NCBI GenBank assembly: GCA_015662175.1
Contig: DQUR01000215.1
Coordinates: 1-13,278, forward strand
Origin: Thermococcus paralvinellae
GTDB taxonomy: Archaea; Methanobacteriota_B; Thermococci; Thermococcales; Thermococcaceae
Length of the DNA: 13,278 nucleotides
Direction: 5' to 3'
Shown: positions 7,374-13,278 of the stretch, piece after piece
Position numbering within the stretch: position 1 is the first letter of the stretch
How the letters are laid out: each line of letters opens with the position of its first letter
Made by a program: the position numbers and the translations under genes
Notes under the pieces: model-generated
Databases searched by the model: none
What the model was told of the DNA's origin: nothing
The model's input: only the letters and a program-made list of their open reading frames with translations

Positions 7374-9146
7374 TTATGTATTCAGATGTGCATCAAACTC
7401 CCCGCTCTTTTCAAAGTCAGCATAGCCTTTATCCAAGCGCTTGCTCACGTAAGGGCCGTCCTTCCTATAGCCAAACTTCCTGTAATACTCCCTGACACCG
7501 ACGCCACTTATGACAAGCATCTTTTTGACATCAAACTCCTCCCTCGCTATTCTCTCTGCCTCTGCCAGAAGTTCCCTTCCATAACCCCTGTGTTGCCACT
7601 CATACTTTGGCTTCCCTCCAATCGGAACGAGGGGTCCATAAATGTGAAGCTCCCTGACAATTGCAGAAGGACAGCAGTTAATCTCTTTGCGGTGAGCTTT
7701 TTCGCTTGGAATCCTCAACCTAAGGAAGCCTATGAGAATGTCATTCTTAACATCCTCAAAGCTAAGGAAAATTTCTCTGCCCTCGCTTGCCTCATAGTCC
7801 TCTCTCAAAAGCTTTACATGCTCAACCTCTGGGTGAACTCCGAACTTCTGCATTACATGACCGACTTCTCTGAATCTAATCTCCCTTGGCCTTATGCCTC
7901 TCTTGATGAGCTCGTTAAAAACGAGCTGTCCCAGGTTGGAGTGCTTAACCCCAGCAGCAATTAGAGGAACAGGAATGTCTCTCTGAATCCTCATAACGCG
8001 AACCCACTTTGGAATTATCTTGTAAACCTCAACCAAAAGCCTAACTGCTTCTTCAGTAGTGTATGGCCTATACTTGCCCTCTTTGTACCACTTGTACAGG
8101 ATTGTGTCCTCGGTTACAAGGGTCGGATAGATCTTCAGCATGTCCGGTCTAAATCGAGAATCTTCGAAAATTATCTGGAAAGCCCTCAAATCCCTCTCAA
8201 AGTTGCTCCCGGGCAAACCGGGCATCATGTGGTAGTTTATTTTAAGCCCGGCATCCTTCAAAAGCTGGGTCGCTCTAACGACATCTTCAATGGTGTGTCC
8301 CCTCTTAACTCTCTCATATATGAAGTTGAAAACGGTTTGAACACCAAGCTCCACCCTTGTGGCCCCAAGGGCGAGCATCCTATCAATGTGTCTCTCAAAA
8401 GACCAATCTGGACGGGTTTCAATGGTTAAACCGACCATTCTAACTTTGGCCCTCTCATTCTTTCTCTGCTCGTCCTCAAGGAAGTAAAACTTTTTCTTAT
8501 GAGTTCTCTGCCAGGCGGCTTTAAACTTCGGATCTTCATCAAATACCGAGTAATCCTTTTTTACCAGAATCCTAATCAATTTCTCCTCAAGGTTCTCTAC
8601 GTCCTTAAAGTGTGGAAAGTCGTTCATTGCCTTATACGCATTTTTTATGAACCATTCCTGATAATCCAGGTCCATTGCTGGAAACGTTCCGCCCTGGATA
8701 ATCACCTCAACCTTATCGATGTCATGTCCTATGTCATGGAGTTGCTTTAAACGGCGGAGCATGATTATGTAGGGATGATAGGCACTCTGAATTGCCCTCA
8801 AAGCTGACGGTTCCTTTCCGGTATAGCTCTGCGGCGAACCTTCACTCGGCCCACCGGGACAGTAGATGCATCTGCCATGGGGGCATGGAAAAGGCTTTGT
8901 CATCATCGCAACAACTGCAACACCGCTTATCGTTCTTGTGGGCTTCTTCTTGAGGAATTCTTTGAACTTCTCCCTATCCTCTTTGCTCATAACCCTAAGG
9001 ATGTCAGCGTTACCGGGAAGCTTGCTCAAATGGTATTTCCTCGCAACCCTAACCTTGATCCTGTTCAATTCCTCCCTGCTTTTGATCTCACCAGAGATTA
9101 TCATCCGAGCAATTTCCTCACAGGCCCTTCTATAAGTATTCACCAT
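7374..9146 (-). CDS. elp3: Elp3, tRNA uridine-34 modification radical SAM/acetyltransferase enzyme
   Basis: The 590-residue protein combines a radical SAM domain with a C-terminal GNAT acetyltransferase domain, as in Elp3. The iron-sulfur motif is CPHGRCIYC (C88, C93, C96; CX4CX2C), the spacing specific to Elp3. VIIQGGTFPAMD and TIETRPDW are further Elp3 hallmarks. QHRGYG (518-523) is the acetyl-CoA binding loop of the GNAT domain, and REYYRKFGY follows near the end. In archaea Elp3 acts without the rest of the Elongator complex, catalysing acetyl-CoA-dependent 5-carboxymethyl modification of wobble uridine in tRNA. The ATG at 9146 follows GGGGAGGT by a short gap (about 2 bases), so the next codon, GTG, is a possible alternative. 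The gene leads a tight unit with the YkgJ-type and Nip7-like genes. No defect seen. Confidence 0.96.
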   Translation of the reverse strand: MVNTYRRACEEIARMIISGEIKSREELNRIKVRVARKYHLSKLPGNADILRVMSKEDREKFKEFLKKKPTRTISGVAVVAMMTKPFPCPHGRCIYCPGGPSEGSPQSYTGKEPSALRAIQSAYHPYIIMLRRLKQLHDIGHDIDKVEVIIQGGTFPAMDLDYQEWFIKNAYKAMNDFPHFKDVENLEEKLIRILVKKDYSVFDEDPKFKAAWQRTHKKKFYFLEDEQRKNERAKVRMVGLTIETRPDWSFERHIDRMLALGATRVELGVQTVFNFIYERVKRGHTIEDVVRATQLLKDAGLKINYHMMPGLPGSNFERDLRAFQIIFEDSRFRPDMLKIYPTLVTEDTILYKWYKEGKYRPYTTEEAVRLLVEVYKIIPKWVRVMRIQRDIPVPLIAAGVKHSNLGQLVFNELIKRGIRPREIRFREVGHVMQKFGVHPEVEHVKLLREDYEASEGREIFLSFEDVKNDILIGFLRLRIPSEKAHRKEINCCPSAIVRELHIYGPLVPIGGKPKYEWQHRGYGRELLAEAERIAREEFDVKKMLVISGVGVREYYRKFGYRKDGPYVSKRLDKGYADFEKSGEFDAHLNT

Positions 9147-9173
9147 AACCTCCCCGTTTAAGGAAAGCGGGTT

Positions 9174-9185
9174 AGCTTAAAAAGG
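9174..9185. promoter_or_regulatory. Possible shared bidirectional TATA element between elp3 and the Nif3-like gene
   Basis: The divergent gap is 56 bases. The plus strand carries AGCTTAAAAAGG, whose centre is about 23-25 bases before the Nif3-like ATG; on the minus strand the same bases read CCTTTTTAAGCT, about 33 bases before the elp3 ATG. One AT-rich element could thus serve both directions. The plus-strand transcript would then be leaderless, consistent with the lack of a ribosome binding site there. Confidence 0.42.
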
Positions 9186-9202
9186 TTGTCAGCCAATTCA
9201 TA

Positions 9203-9970
9203 ATGGTGAAGAAGGTGGCAAGCAGGGATGAGATTGTAAGTTTTCTCGATGAATATTTGAACATAAAAGCCTTCCCGGATAAATCAAAGAACGGCCTCCA
9301 GGTAGAGGGAAAGAGCGAAGTTAATACAATAGCCTTTGCCGTTGACACAACGCTCAGAACGATAGAGAGAGCCGCTAGGTCCAAAGCAGACATGATGATA
9401 GTCCACCATGGTATCGTGTGGGGTAGCATAGACTACGTGACCGGGGTGACGTACCGCAGGCTTAAGGCTCTCTTCGATGCTGGCATAAACCTCTACGTTG
9501 CCCATGTTCCCTTAGATGCCCACCCTGAGGTCGGAAACAATGTCCAACTACTCAAAATTCTCGGGCTTGAGCCGAAGGAACCCTTTGGTGAGTACGGAGG
9601 GGTCACGATAGGTTATATCGGGGAGTTTGAGAAGACAAAGCCGGTGGAGGAAGTGGCACAGGTTCTCGCGGAAAAGCTGGACACGACAGTTAAGACCTAC
9701 GAGTTCGGGGTGGGGGAGATAAGACGCGTTGGAGCCATAACAGGCGCTGGAGGCTTTGCACTGGAGGAAGCAAAGAGAAGGGACGTTGACCTATTCGTTC
9801 TCGGAGAGTTTACACACGCCAACTATTTGACGGCGATGGACTTGGGGATAAGCGTTGCGGTTGCTGGCCACTACAAGACCGAGACGCTCGGCGTTAAGGC
9901 GCTGATGCCGCTCGTTAAAGAGAAGTTTGACGTTGAGGTTTTCTTCATAGACGAGCCAACTGGACTTTGA
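9203..9970 (+). CDS. Nif3-like dinuclear metal centre protein
   Basis: The 255-residue protein is a member of the Nif3 / DUF34 family. The dinuclear metal ligands are visible at the expected places: H68-H69 (IVHHG), D105 (AHVPLDAHP), and H223 with E227 (AGHYKTE). NGLQVEG (30-36) is the N-terminal family signature. Members form hexameric toroids with two metal ions per subunit; they are sometimes labelled GTP cyclohydrolase I type 2, but the physiological function is not established. The ATG at 9203 has no ribosome binding site in front, and a TATA-like element sits about 23-25 bases upstream, so the message may be leaderless. The gene is divergent from elp3 and followed at once by a T-rich stretch and then a gene remnant. 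Confidence 0.93.
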   Translation: MVKKVASRDEIVSFLDEYLNIKAFPDKSKNGLQVEGKSEVNTIAFAVDTTLRTIERAARSKADMMIVHHGIVWGSIDYVTGVTYRRLKALFDAGINLYVAHVPLDAHPEVGNNVQLLKILGLEPKEPFGEYGGVTIGYIGEFEKTKPVEEVAQVLAEKLDTTVKTYEFGVGEIRRVGAITGAGGFALEEAKRRDVDLFVLGEFTHANYLTAMDLGISVAVAGHYKTETLGVKALMPLVKEKFDVEVFFIDEPTGL

Positions 9971-9979
9971 GCCCGCCTG

Positions 9980-9996
9980 TTTTTTCTATCCCTTTT
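9980..9996 (+). terminator. T-tract after the Nif3-like gene, possible terminator
   Basis: Ten bases after the stop codon there is TTTTTTCTATCCCTTTT: a run of six T, then a run of four. This resembles the oligo-T signals used by euryarchaeal RNA polymerase. No hairpin was sought beyond inspection by eye. Confidence 0.42.
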
Positions 9997-10264
9997 GGCT
10001 GACAATAAAGTTCCCAGAGGGGACCTCCTACCTCATCAGATACGGGAATAAAAACTACAAAGGCACCAACGAGTTCAAAGTTACAATAGACAAAAAGACC
10101 GTGCCCGATGAAGTCTACATCCAGTTTCAGCTCCCACAAGACGTAACAAACTCATCTATGAGAATGGGGAGATGAAGATAACCGTAAAGGGGGACAAGAT
10201 ACCAGTCTGGCACGTTGAAGACGTAATCTACGTCAAGTACTGGAAAGAAGGGAAGAAGCTCTGA
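9987..10264 (+). pseudogene. Frameshifted remnant of an unidentified protein-coding gene (C-terminal part)
   Basis: The stretch after the Nif3-like gene translates as convincing protein in two successive frames. Frame one reads YPFWLTIKFPEGTSYLIRYG, then NKNYKGTNEFKVTIDKK and VPDEVYIQFQLPQDV up to about 10145, after which it hits a stop at 10177-10179. From about 10146 the neighbouring frame continues with NKLIYENGEMKITVKGDKIP and VWHVEDVIYVKYWKEGKKL, ending with TGA at 10262-10264. A single-base change near 10143-10150 would join them. No plausible start codon precedes the first part, so it looks like the C-terminal end of a lost gene, rich in beta-strand patterns. I do not recognise the family. 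A sequencing error could explain the shift but not the missing 5' part. Confidence 0.6.
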
Positions 10265-10616
10265 TTCCAGCTATTTCCTTTTCAAGCTCTTCTGGAGGGA
10301 GCACCTTAAGTCTCACACCTAACTCCTCAGCGTAGTTCAGAACCCAACCCGGCTTCACGTTTCTAAAAGGTGTTACAACCCAAAGCTCCGGAAAGCCGGC
10401 TCGATGGGCCTTGACGACGTTGTAGAGAACCCTCTGAGGAAACCACTTGAAGGAAGTCTCAAGCTCGATGGCGAGGAGCTTCAGGCCGCTGTCAAGAATA
10501 GCGATGTCTATCCTCGTCCCGTCGGGCATTCTGTATTCGGGAACCGCGCTAAGGCCGAACTCGTTGGCCAAAGCCACTATTTCTCTCGTGAGGGTTTTGA
10601 CCTTGATTTGGGACAC
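10233..10616 (-). CDS. Small PD-(D/E)XK-like nuclease-fold protein, hypothetical
   Basis: The 127-residue product resembles a compact restriction-endonuclease fold: GTRIDIAIL (33-41) with D37, then KLLAIELETS (46-55) with E51 and E53, followed by helix, then FPELWVVTPF (75-84). This D-x(n)-E-x-E arrangement at strand ends is the PD-(D/E)XK style, with T54/S55 where a lysine is often found, so activity is uncertain. The start is GTG at 10616; no good ribosome binding site precedes it, but a TATA-like TTTTTAACC lies about 28 bases upstream, suggesting a leaderless message. The C-terminal residues (about RASSLLSST) are read antisense to the conserved end of the adjacent remnant, with about 32 bases of overlap, so the original stop may be lost. 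Function unknown. Confidence 0.6.
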   Translation of the reverse strand: MSQIKVKTLTREIVALANEFGLSAVPEYRMPDGTRIDIAILDSGLKLLAIELETSFKWFPQRVLYNVVKAHRAGFPELWVVTPFRNVKPGWVLNYAEELGVRLKVLPPEELEKEIAGIRASSLLSST

Positions 10617-10639
10617 CAGAGAAAAGAGAGGACTAGAAG

Positions 10640-10650
10640 GTTAAAAACCT
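10640..10650 (-). promoter_or_regulatory. TATA-like element for the small nuclease-like gene, overlapping the end of the ABC ATPase gene
   Basis: Just after the ABC ATPase stop codon (TAG at 10651-10649) the minus strand reads GTTTTTAACC. Its centre is about 28 bases before the GTG start of the nuclease-like gene. The same T run could help end the ABC transcript. Weak evidence, by eye. Confidence 0.33.
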
Positions 10651-11566
10651 ACTCGACGAGCTTGAGGAATATTTCCTCTAAGCTCGGCTCTTTCACCTGC
10701 ATCGTAAGGACTTTCGCGGCCTGGGAAGCAACGAAATCATGGAGCTCCTCGCGGATGTCATCTTCAGCAACAACGCGATACTTGTTCTTCCCGAGGGGAG
10801 TAACGTTCCATTCAGCAGAACTCCAGTTCACGGGCCTGTTAATCTCAATGATGATAGTGTACCCCGCCTTCCTCAAGAATTCCCTCTTGATGTTCTCGAT
10901 GCTATCCTCCAATCGGAGTTTACCCTTAACAATCACTCCAACCGTGTCGCAAACCTCTTCCACGTGCGCGAGAATGTGGCTGGAGAAGAACACCGTCTTT
11001 CCGGATTTTCTCTGCTCCTGGATAATTTCCTTGAACTCGGCGATTCCTCTCGGGTCCAACCCAGTCATTGGCTCGTCGAGGATTAGTAGTTCCGGGTCGT
11101 TGATTAACGCCTGAGCCAAGAGAAGCCTCTGCCGCATTCCCTTCGAGAACTTCCCAACCTTCTTGTTCCTAACCTCCCATAGGTTGACGAGCTTTAACAG
11201 CTCCTCGATGCGCTTCTCCCGCTCTGCCTTTGGGAACTTAAAGGCCCTGCCGATTATGTCGAGGGTTTGGAGTGGAGTGAGGAAATCCCACAGGGTGGCG
11301 TGCTCCGGCATGTAGCCTATTTTCGCTTTGGCTTTGACGAGCTTTCCCTCCTTGAACCTTCCACCGTTGAAGACCTCCTCGCCGAGAAGTTCGATCCTGC
11401 CATCCTGAGGGAAAACAAGGCCGAGGAGGCTTAATATCGTCGTGCTCTTTCCAGCGCAGTTCGGTCCAAGGAAACCGTACATCTGACCAGGCTTGACTTC
11501 AAGGTTAAGACTGTCCAAAGCCCTAACGTCCTTGTAAACCTTGACAAGATTCTCAACCACAATCAT
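10649..11566 (-). CDS. ABC transporter ATP-binding protein (ABC-2 type exporter)
   Basis: The 305-residue ATPase carries Walker A GPNCAGKST (34-42), signature FSKGMRQR (140-147), Walker B LLILDEP (160-166), D-loop GLDP, and the switch histidine in SSHILAH. The FSKGMRQR form of the signature and the ~80-residue C-terminal extension (about 225-305) are typical of ABC-2 type exporters such as the NosF/CcmA-like or drug/bacteriocin export groups. The substrate cannot be told. The common GPNGAGKST has C37 in place of glycine, a one-base change at a position that is not invariant. The ATG at 11566 follows GAGGTGA, which overlaps the end of the broken permease. Although its partner permease is disrupted, this gene is intact, and the second permease upstream could still serve it. 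Confidence 0.92.
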   Translation of the reverse strand: MIVVENLVKVYKDVRALDSLNLEVKPGQMYGFLGPNCAGKSTTILSLLGLVFPQDGRIELLGEEVFNGGRFKEGKLVKAKAKIGYMPEHATLWDFLTPLQTLDIIGRAFKFPKAEREKRIEELLKLVNLWEVRNKKVGKFSKGMRQRLLLAQALINDPELLILDEPMTGLDPRGIAEFKEIIQEQRKSGKTVFFSSHILAHVEEVCDTVGVIVKGKLRLEDSIENIKREFLRKAGYTIIIEINRPVNWSSAEWNVTPLGKNKYRVVAEDDIREELHDFVASQAAKVLTMQVKEPSLEEIFLKLVE

Positions 11567-11570
11567 AAAA

Positions 11571-12407
11571 TCACCTCAAATCCATCCTTCCGAACCTGAA
11601 GAGTGTCCAATCCCAGATACACAGGCCCAACTATTAAGTATGACTGGATTGTCAGCTATAGCCTGCTTGGCCTCGAGGCACTCCACGGTGTAGGTGCCGT
11701 TCTGGTGAAATGTAATTCAATGTCATTGAAAATGTAAGCCTGAGGCACATAGAAAAGATATCTCAAATGGTACTCTTTCTTAACCACCATGAGCCTCTCC
11801 TGATAGGCGGTTTTCTCCTCCGAGCTCAGCTTCATGTCTTGTCTTTGGCGAAACCGTCCACGATCTGGGGCATAACCAAGCCCGTCACGAAGGATATAAT
11901 GAGGGACAGACCCAGGGCGGTGTTGGAAGAGCGCACGAAGGTGGAAATCAGCAGTCCAAGGGCTAGGAGCTGGAGCATAGCCAGAAGCACGAGCAGGTTG
12001 GAGAGAACTAAGTCCACCACGAGAGAGGCGGAGAGGGAGAGGCCGTAGTATTTCGTTATCGCGAAGGAGAGCAGGGTGGCAAAGATTATTGCCACGACTA
12101 AGGGCCTGACCCAAGAATTTGCCAAGTAGGTCCGATATCCTCCTAACGGGTTTGCTGAAGACACCCCTAACCATTCCGTTCTCAATGTCTTTACTGAAGT
12201 TGCTCCTGCAATGAGGGTATAGACCACTATGAAAATGAACGCGCTGACTGTTATATAACCTATACCGCTCAAGGGATTAGTTGCACTTTCAAGGTTGTTC
12301 CCTACTTCTCTAAAGGCCATGGCGTAGATTAGCAGAATCAAAACCAGTATCAGCCAGAACTTCTTCGTCCTCAGACTTTTCTTCAGCTCAAGCTCAAACC
12401 CCCACAT
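11571..12407 (-). pseudogene. ABC-2 type transporter permease broken by multiple frameshifts
   Basis: Frame one (12407-11832, 191 codons) encodes MWGFELELKKSLRTKKFW and about five membrane helices (roughly 17-35, 50-72, 102-122, 127-152, 158-182), then stops at TGA 11834-11832. The next frame continues at once with MKLSSEEKTAYQERLMVV and YVPQAYIFNDIELHFTR, to about 11702. The third frame takes over with NGTYTVECLEAKQAIADNP. Near the end, the frame closing at TGA 11573-11571 gives WTLFRFGRMDLR, like the FRKADLR ending of the neighbouring permease. Other frames also look partly protein-like there, so the last junction is unclear. At least two, probably three shifts are needed to restore one protein. 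The N-terminal ATG is 4 bases after the upstream permease stop. Either a decaying gene or a stretch of sequencing errors. Confidence 0.8.
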
Positions 12408-12411
12408 TCTA

Positions 12412-13260
12412 TCATCTCAGGTCGGCTTTTCTGAAGGTGAGCCACGAAAGGGCAAGATACACGAGCATCGGAACGACCAGCATAGCCAGATTTCCGGAGT
12501 ACTCCAAAATCCTTCCCACACCCGCTGGGGGAAGCCAGCGCTTCCGGAAGAGCGCGGAGCTGAGGACGGCATACTGAACCGAGGGGGCCGGAAGGTAAAG
12601 GGCCTTCTCAGCTACTCCCGAACTGCCAAAGACGACGAGGAAGGTTATCGGGGCGACGATGCCGAGCAGGAAGGCCAGGACCAGCGAGATGAAGAGCGCT
12701 CTCCTGCCCCTGAAGAAGACAGATAGGAGGTAGCCAAGGGCCAGATACTGGAGGAGCGAGAGAATGAGCAGAGAGCCAAAGACAAGGCCGAGTTCAAGGG
12801 CCCTTCTCCCGGCGCCGAGGTGCAGGGCGTAGGCAACGATGAAAGCAATGTAGAGACCAGCGCCAATCAGCAGGGCTATGACGTCCCTCAGGAGCATTCC
12901 AAGGAAGAAGTCCCTCCGTCGGAAGGGCTTGCTGAGGAGAACTCTAACAGTTCCGTTCTCGATGGTCGAGCCTATTGAAAGCGCTCCCAATGGAAGGACC
13001 ACGAGGGGTAGGAGAAAGCCGTTTAGGACCTGTATTACGGCGTTGAGAAGGCCGGGAATGCTGTAGTTAGCGTAGTACTTATCGAGGGTTCCCCTGCTCA
13101 GGAGTGCCATCAGAGCCGTAAAAGCAGCGAAAGCCACGAAGCGCCAGCTCTGAAGGCTTAACCCAAGGAAAACGCCGTAAAGCCCACGAGGGGAGAAGGA
13201 AAACCCCAGAACCGGCAGGGGTTCAGGGATTCTGAGCTCCCTCCTCCGGAACAGCTCCAT
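12412..13260 (-). CDS. ABC-2 type transporter permease (5' end uncertain)
   Basis: The 282-residue protein is strongly hydrophobic, with about six membrane helices (around 33-56, 70-97, 118-145, 155-180, 190-212 and 255-275). STIENGTVRVLLSKPFRRRDF (about 98-118) is the cytoplasmic loop typical of ABC-2 permeases, and the protein ends LTFRKADLR, as in the NosY/ABC-2 group. It would form the export channel with the downstream ATPase. The first 30 or so residues (MELFRRRELRIPEPLPVLG) are unlike the usual short amphipathic N-terminus, the ATG at 13260 has only a weak upstream site, and the frame stays open to the window edge. The true start may therefore be outside, or the N-terminus may be shifted. 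The G+C content here is clearly higher than on the left of the window. Confidence 0.82.
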   Translation of the reverse strand: MELFRRRELRIPEPLPVLGFSFSPRGLYGVFLGLSLQSWRFVAFAAFTALMALLSRGTLDKYYANYSIPGLLNAVIQVLNGFLLPLVVLPLGALSIGSTIENGTVRVLLSKPFRRRDFFLGMLLRDVIALLIGAGLYIAFIVAYALHLGAGRRALELGLVFGSLLILSLLQYLALGYLLSVFFRGRRALFISLVLAFLLGIVAPITFLVVFGSSGVAEKALYLPAPSVQYAVLSSALFRKRWLPPAGVGRILEYSGNLAMLVVPMLVYLALSWLTFRKADLR

Positions 13261-13278
13261 CCCGGTTAGTGACAGTCC

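Noticed and set aside
7311..7964. 217-codon plus-strand frame opposite the elp3 end and the cysteine-cluster gene
   Set aside because: No recognisable motif or start signal; both genes on the other strand are clear family members with catalytic residues.
10404..11114. 236-codon plus-strand frame opposite the ABC ATPase and nuclease-like gene
   Set aside because: The minus strand carries all ABC motifs in order; the plus frame has no domain pattern and spans two unrelated genes.
11656..12174. 172-codon minus-strand frame inside the permease
   Set aside because: Only its last part (from about 11835) is real protein-like sequence, and it belongs to the frameshifted permease; the first part is out of frame with the membrane helices.
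1..13278. CRISPR arrays, insertion sequences, tRNA or rRNA genes
   Set aside because: No regularly spaced direct repeats, transposase-like proteins, terminal inverted repeats or recognisable stable RNA sequences were seen on reading both strands.

Overview
The window looks like a chromosomal segment of a hyperthermophilic euryarchaeon of the order Thermococcales (Thermococcus or Pyrococcus type). The evidence is an A-type ATP synthase operon beginning with subunits H and I, an archaeal secF-secD pair, a Ph0284-type KaiC ATPase next to its HTH/coiled-coil partner, archaeal Elp3 and Nip7 homologues, archaeal TATA-like promoters, and strong GAGGTGA-type ribosome binding sites. The species cannot be named from the sequence alone.

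Layout. Positions 1-599 (minus) hold the N-terminal part of ATP synthase subunit I, preceded by atpH (601-912, minus), which appears to have its own promoter. Next, on the same strand, is a tight unit transcribed secF (4155-3253), secD (3256-1733), trkA-like (1728-1048). speD, S-adenosylmethionine decarboxylase for polyamine synthesis, is divergent on the plus strand (4292-4708) and ends 4 bases from the convergent end of a KaiC pair: a KaiC-like ATPase (6252-5488) overlapping by 11 bases the start of an HTH/coiled-coil protein (5498-4713). Upstream of these lies elp3 (9146-7374), a YkgJ-type cysteine-cluster gene (7360-6872) and a Nip7-like PUA gene (6861-6355), packed as one probable operon with a translation/RNA theme. 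A Nif3-like metal protein gene (9203-9970, plus) diverges from elp3 and may share its TATA element.

From about 9970 to the right edge the window becomes more accessory and richer in G+C. It contains a frameshifted gene remnant (about 9987-10264), a small PD-(D/E)XK-like nuclease candidate (10616-10233, minus), and an ABC export cassette: an ATPase (11566-10649), a permease broken by several frameshifts (12407-11571), and a second permease (13260-12412) whose start may lie outside the window.

Working picture: most genes are core housekeeping ones (energy, protein export, potassium/redox sensing, polyamines, tRNA modification, ribosome maturation). The less understood parts are the KaiC/HTH/coiled-coil pair, the cysteine-cluster gene between elp3 and nip7, and the decaying right-hand region. 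I did not find a clear-cut new defence or mobile system, CRISPR array, IS element, tRNA or rRNA.
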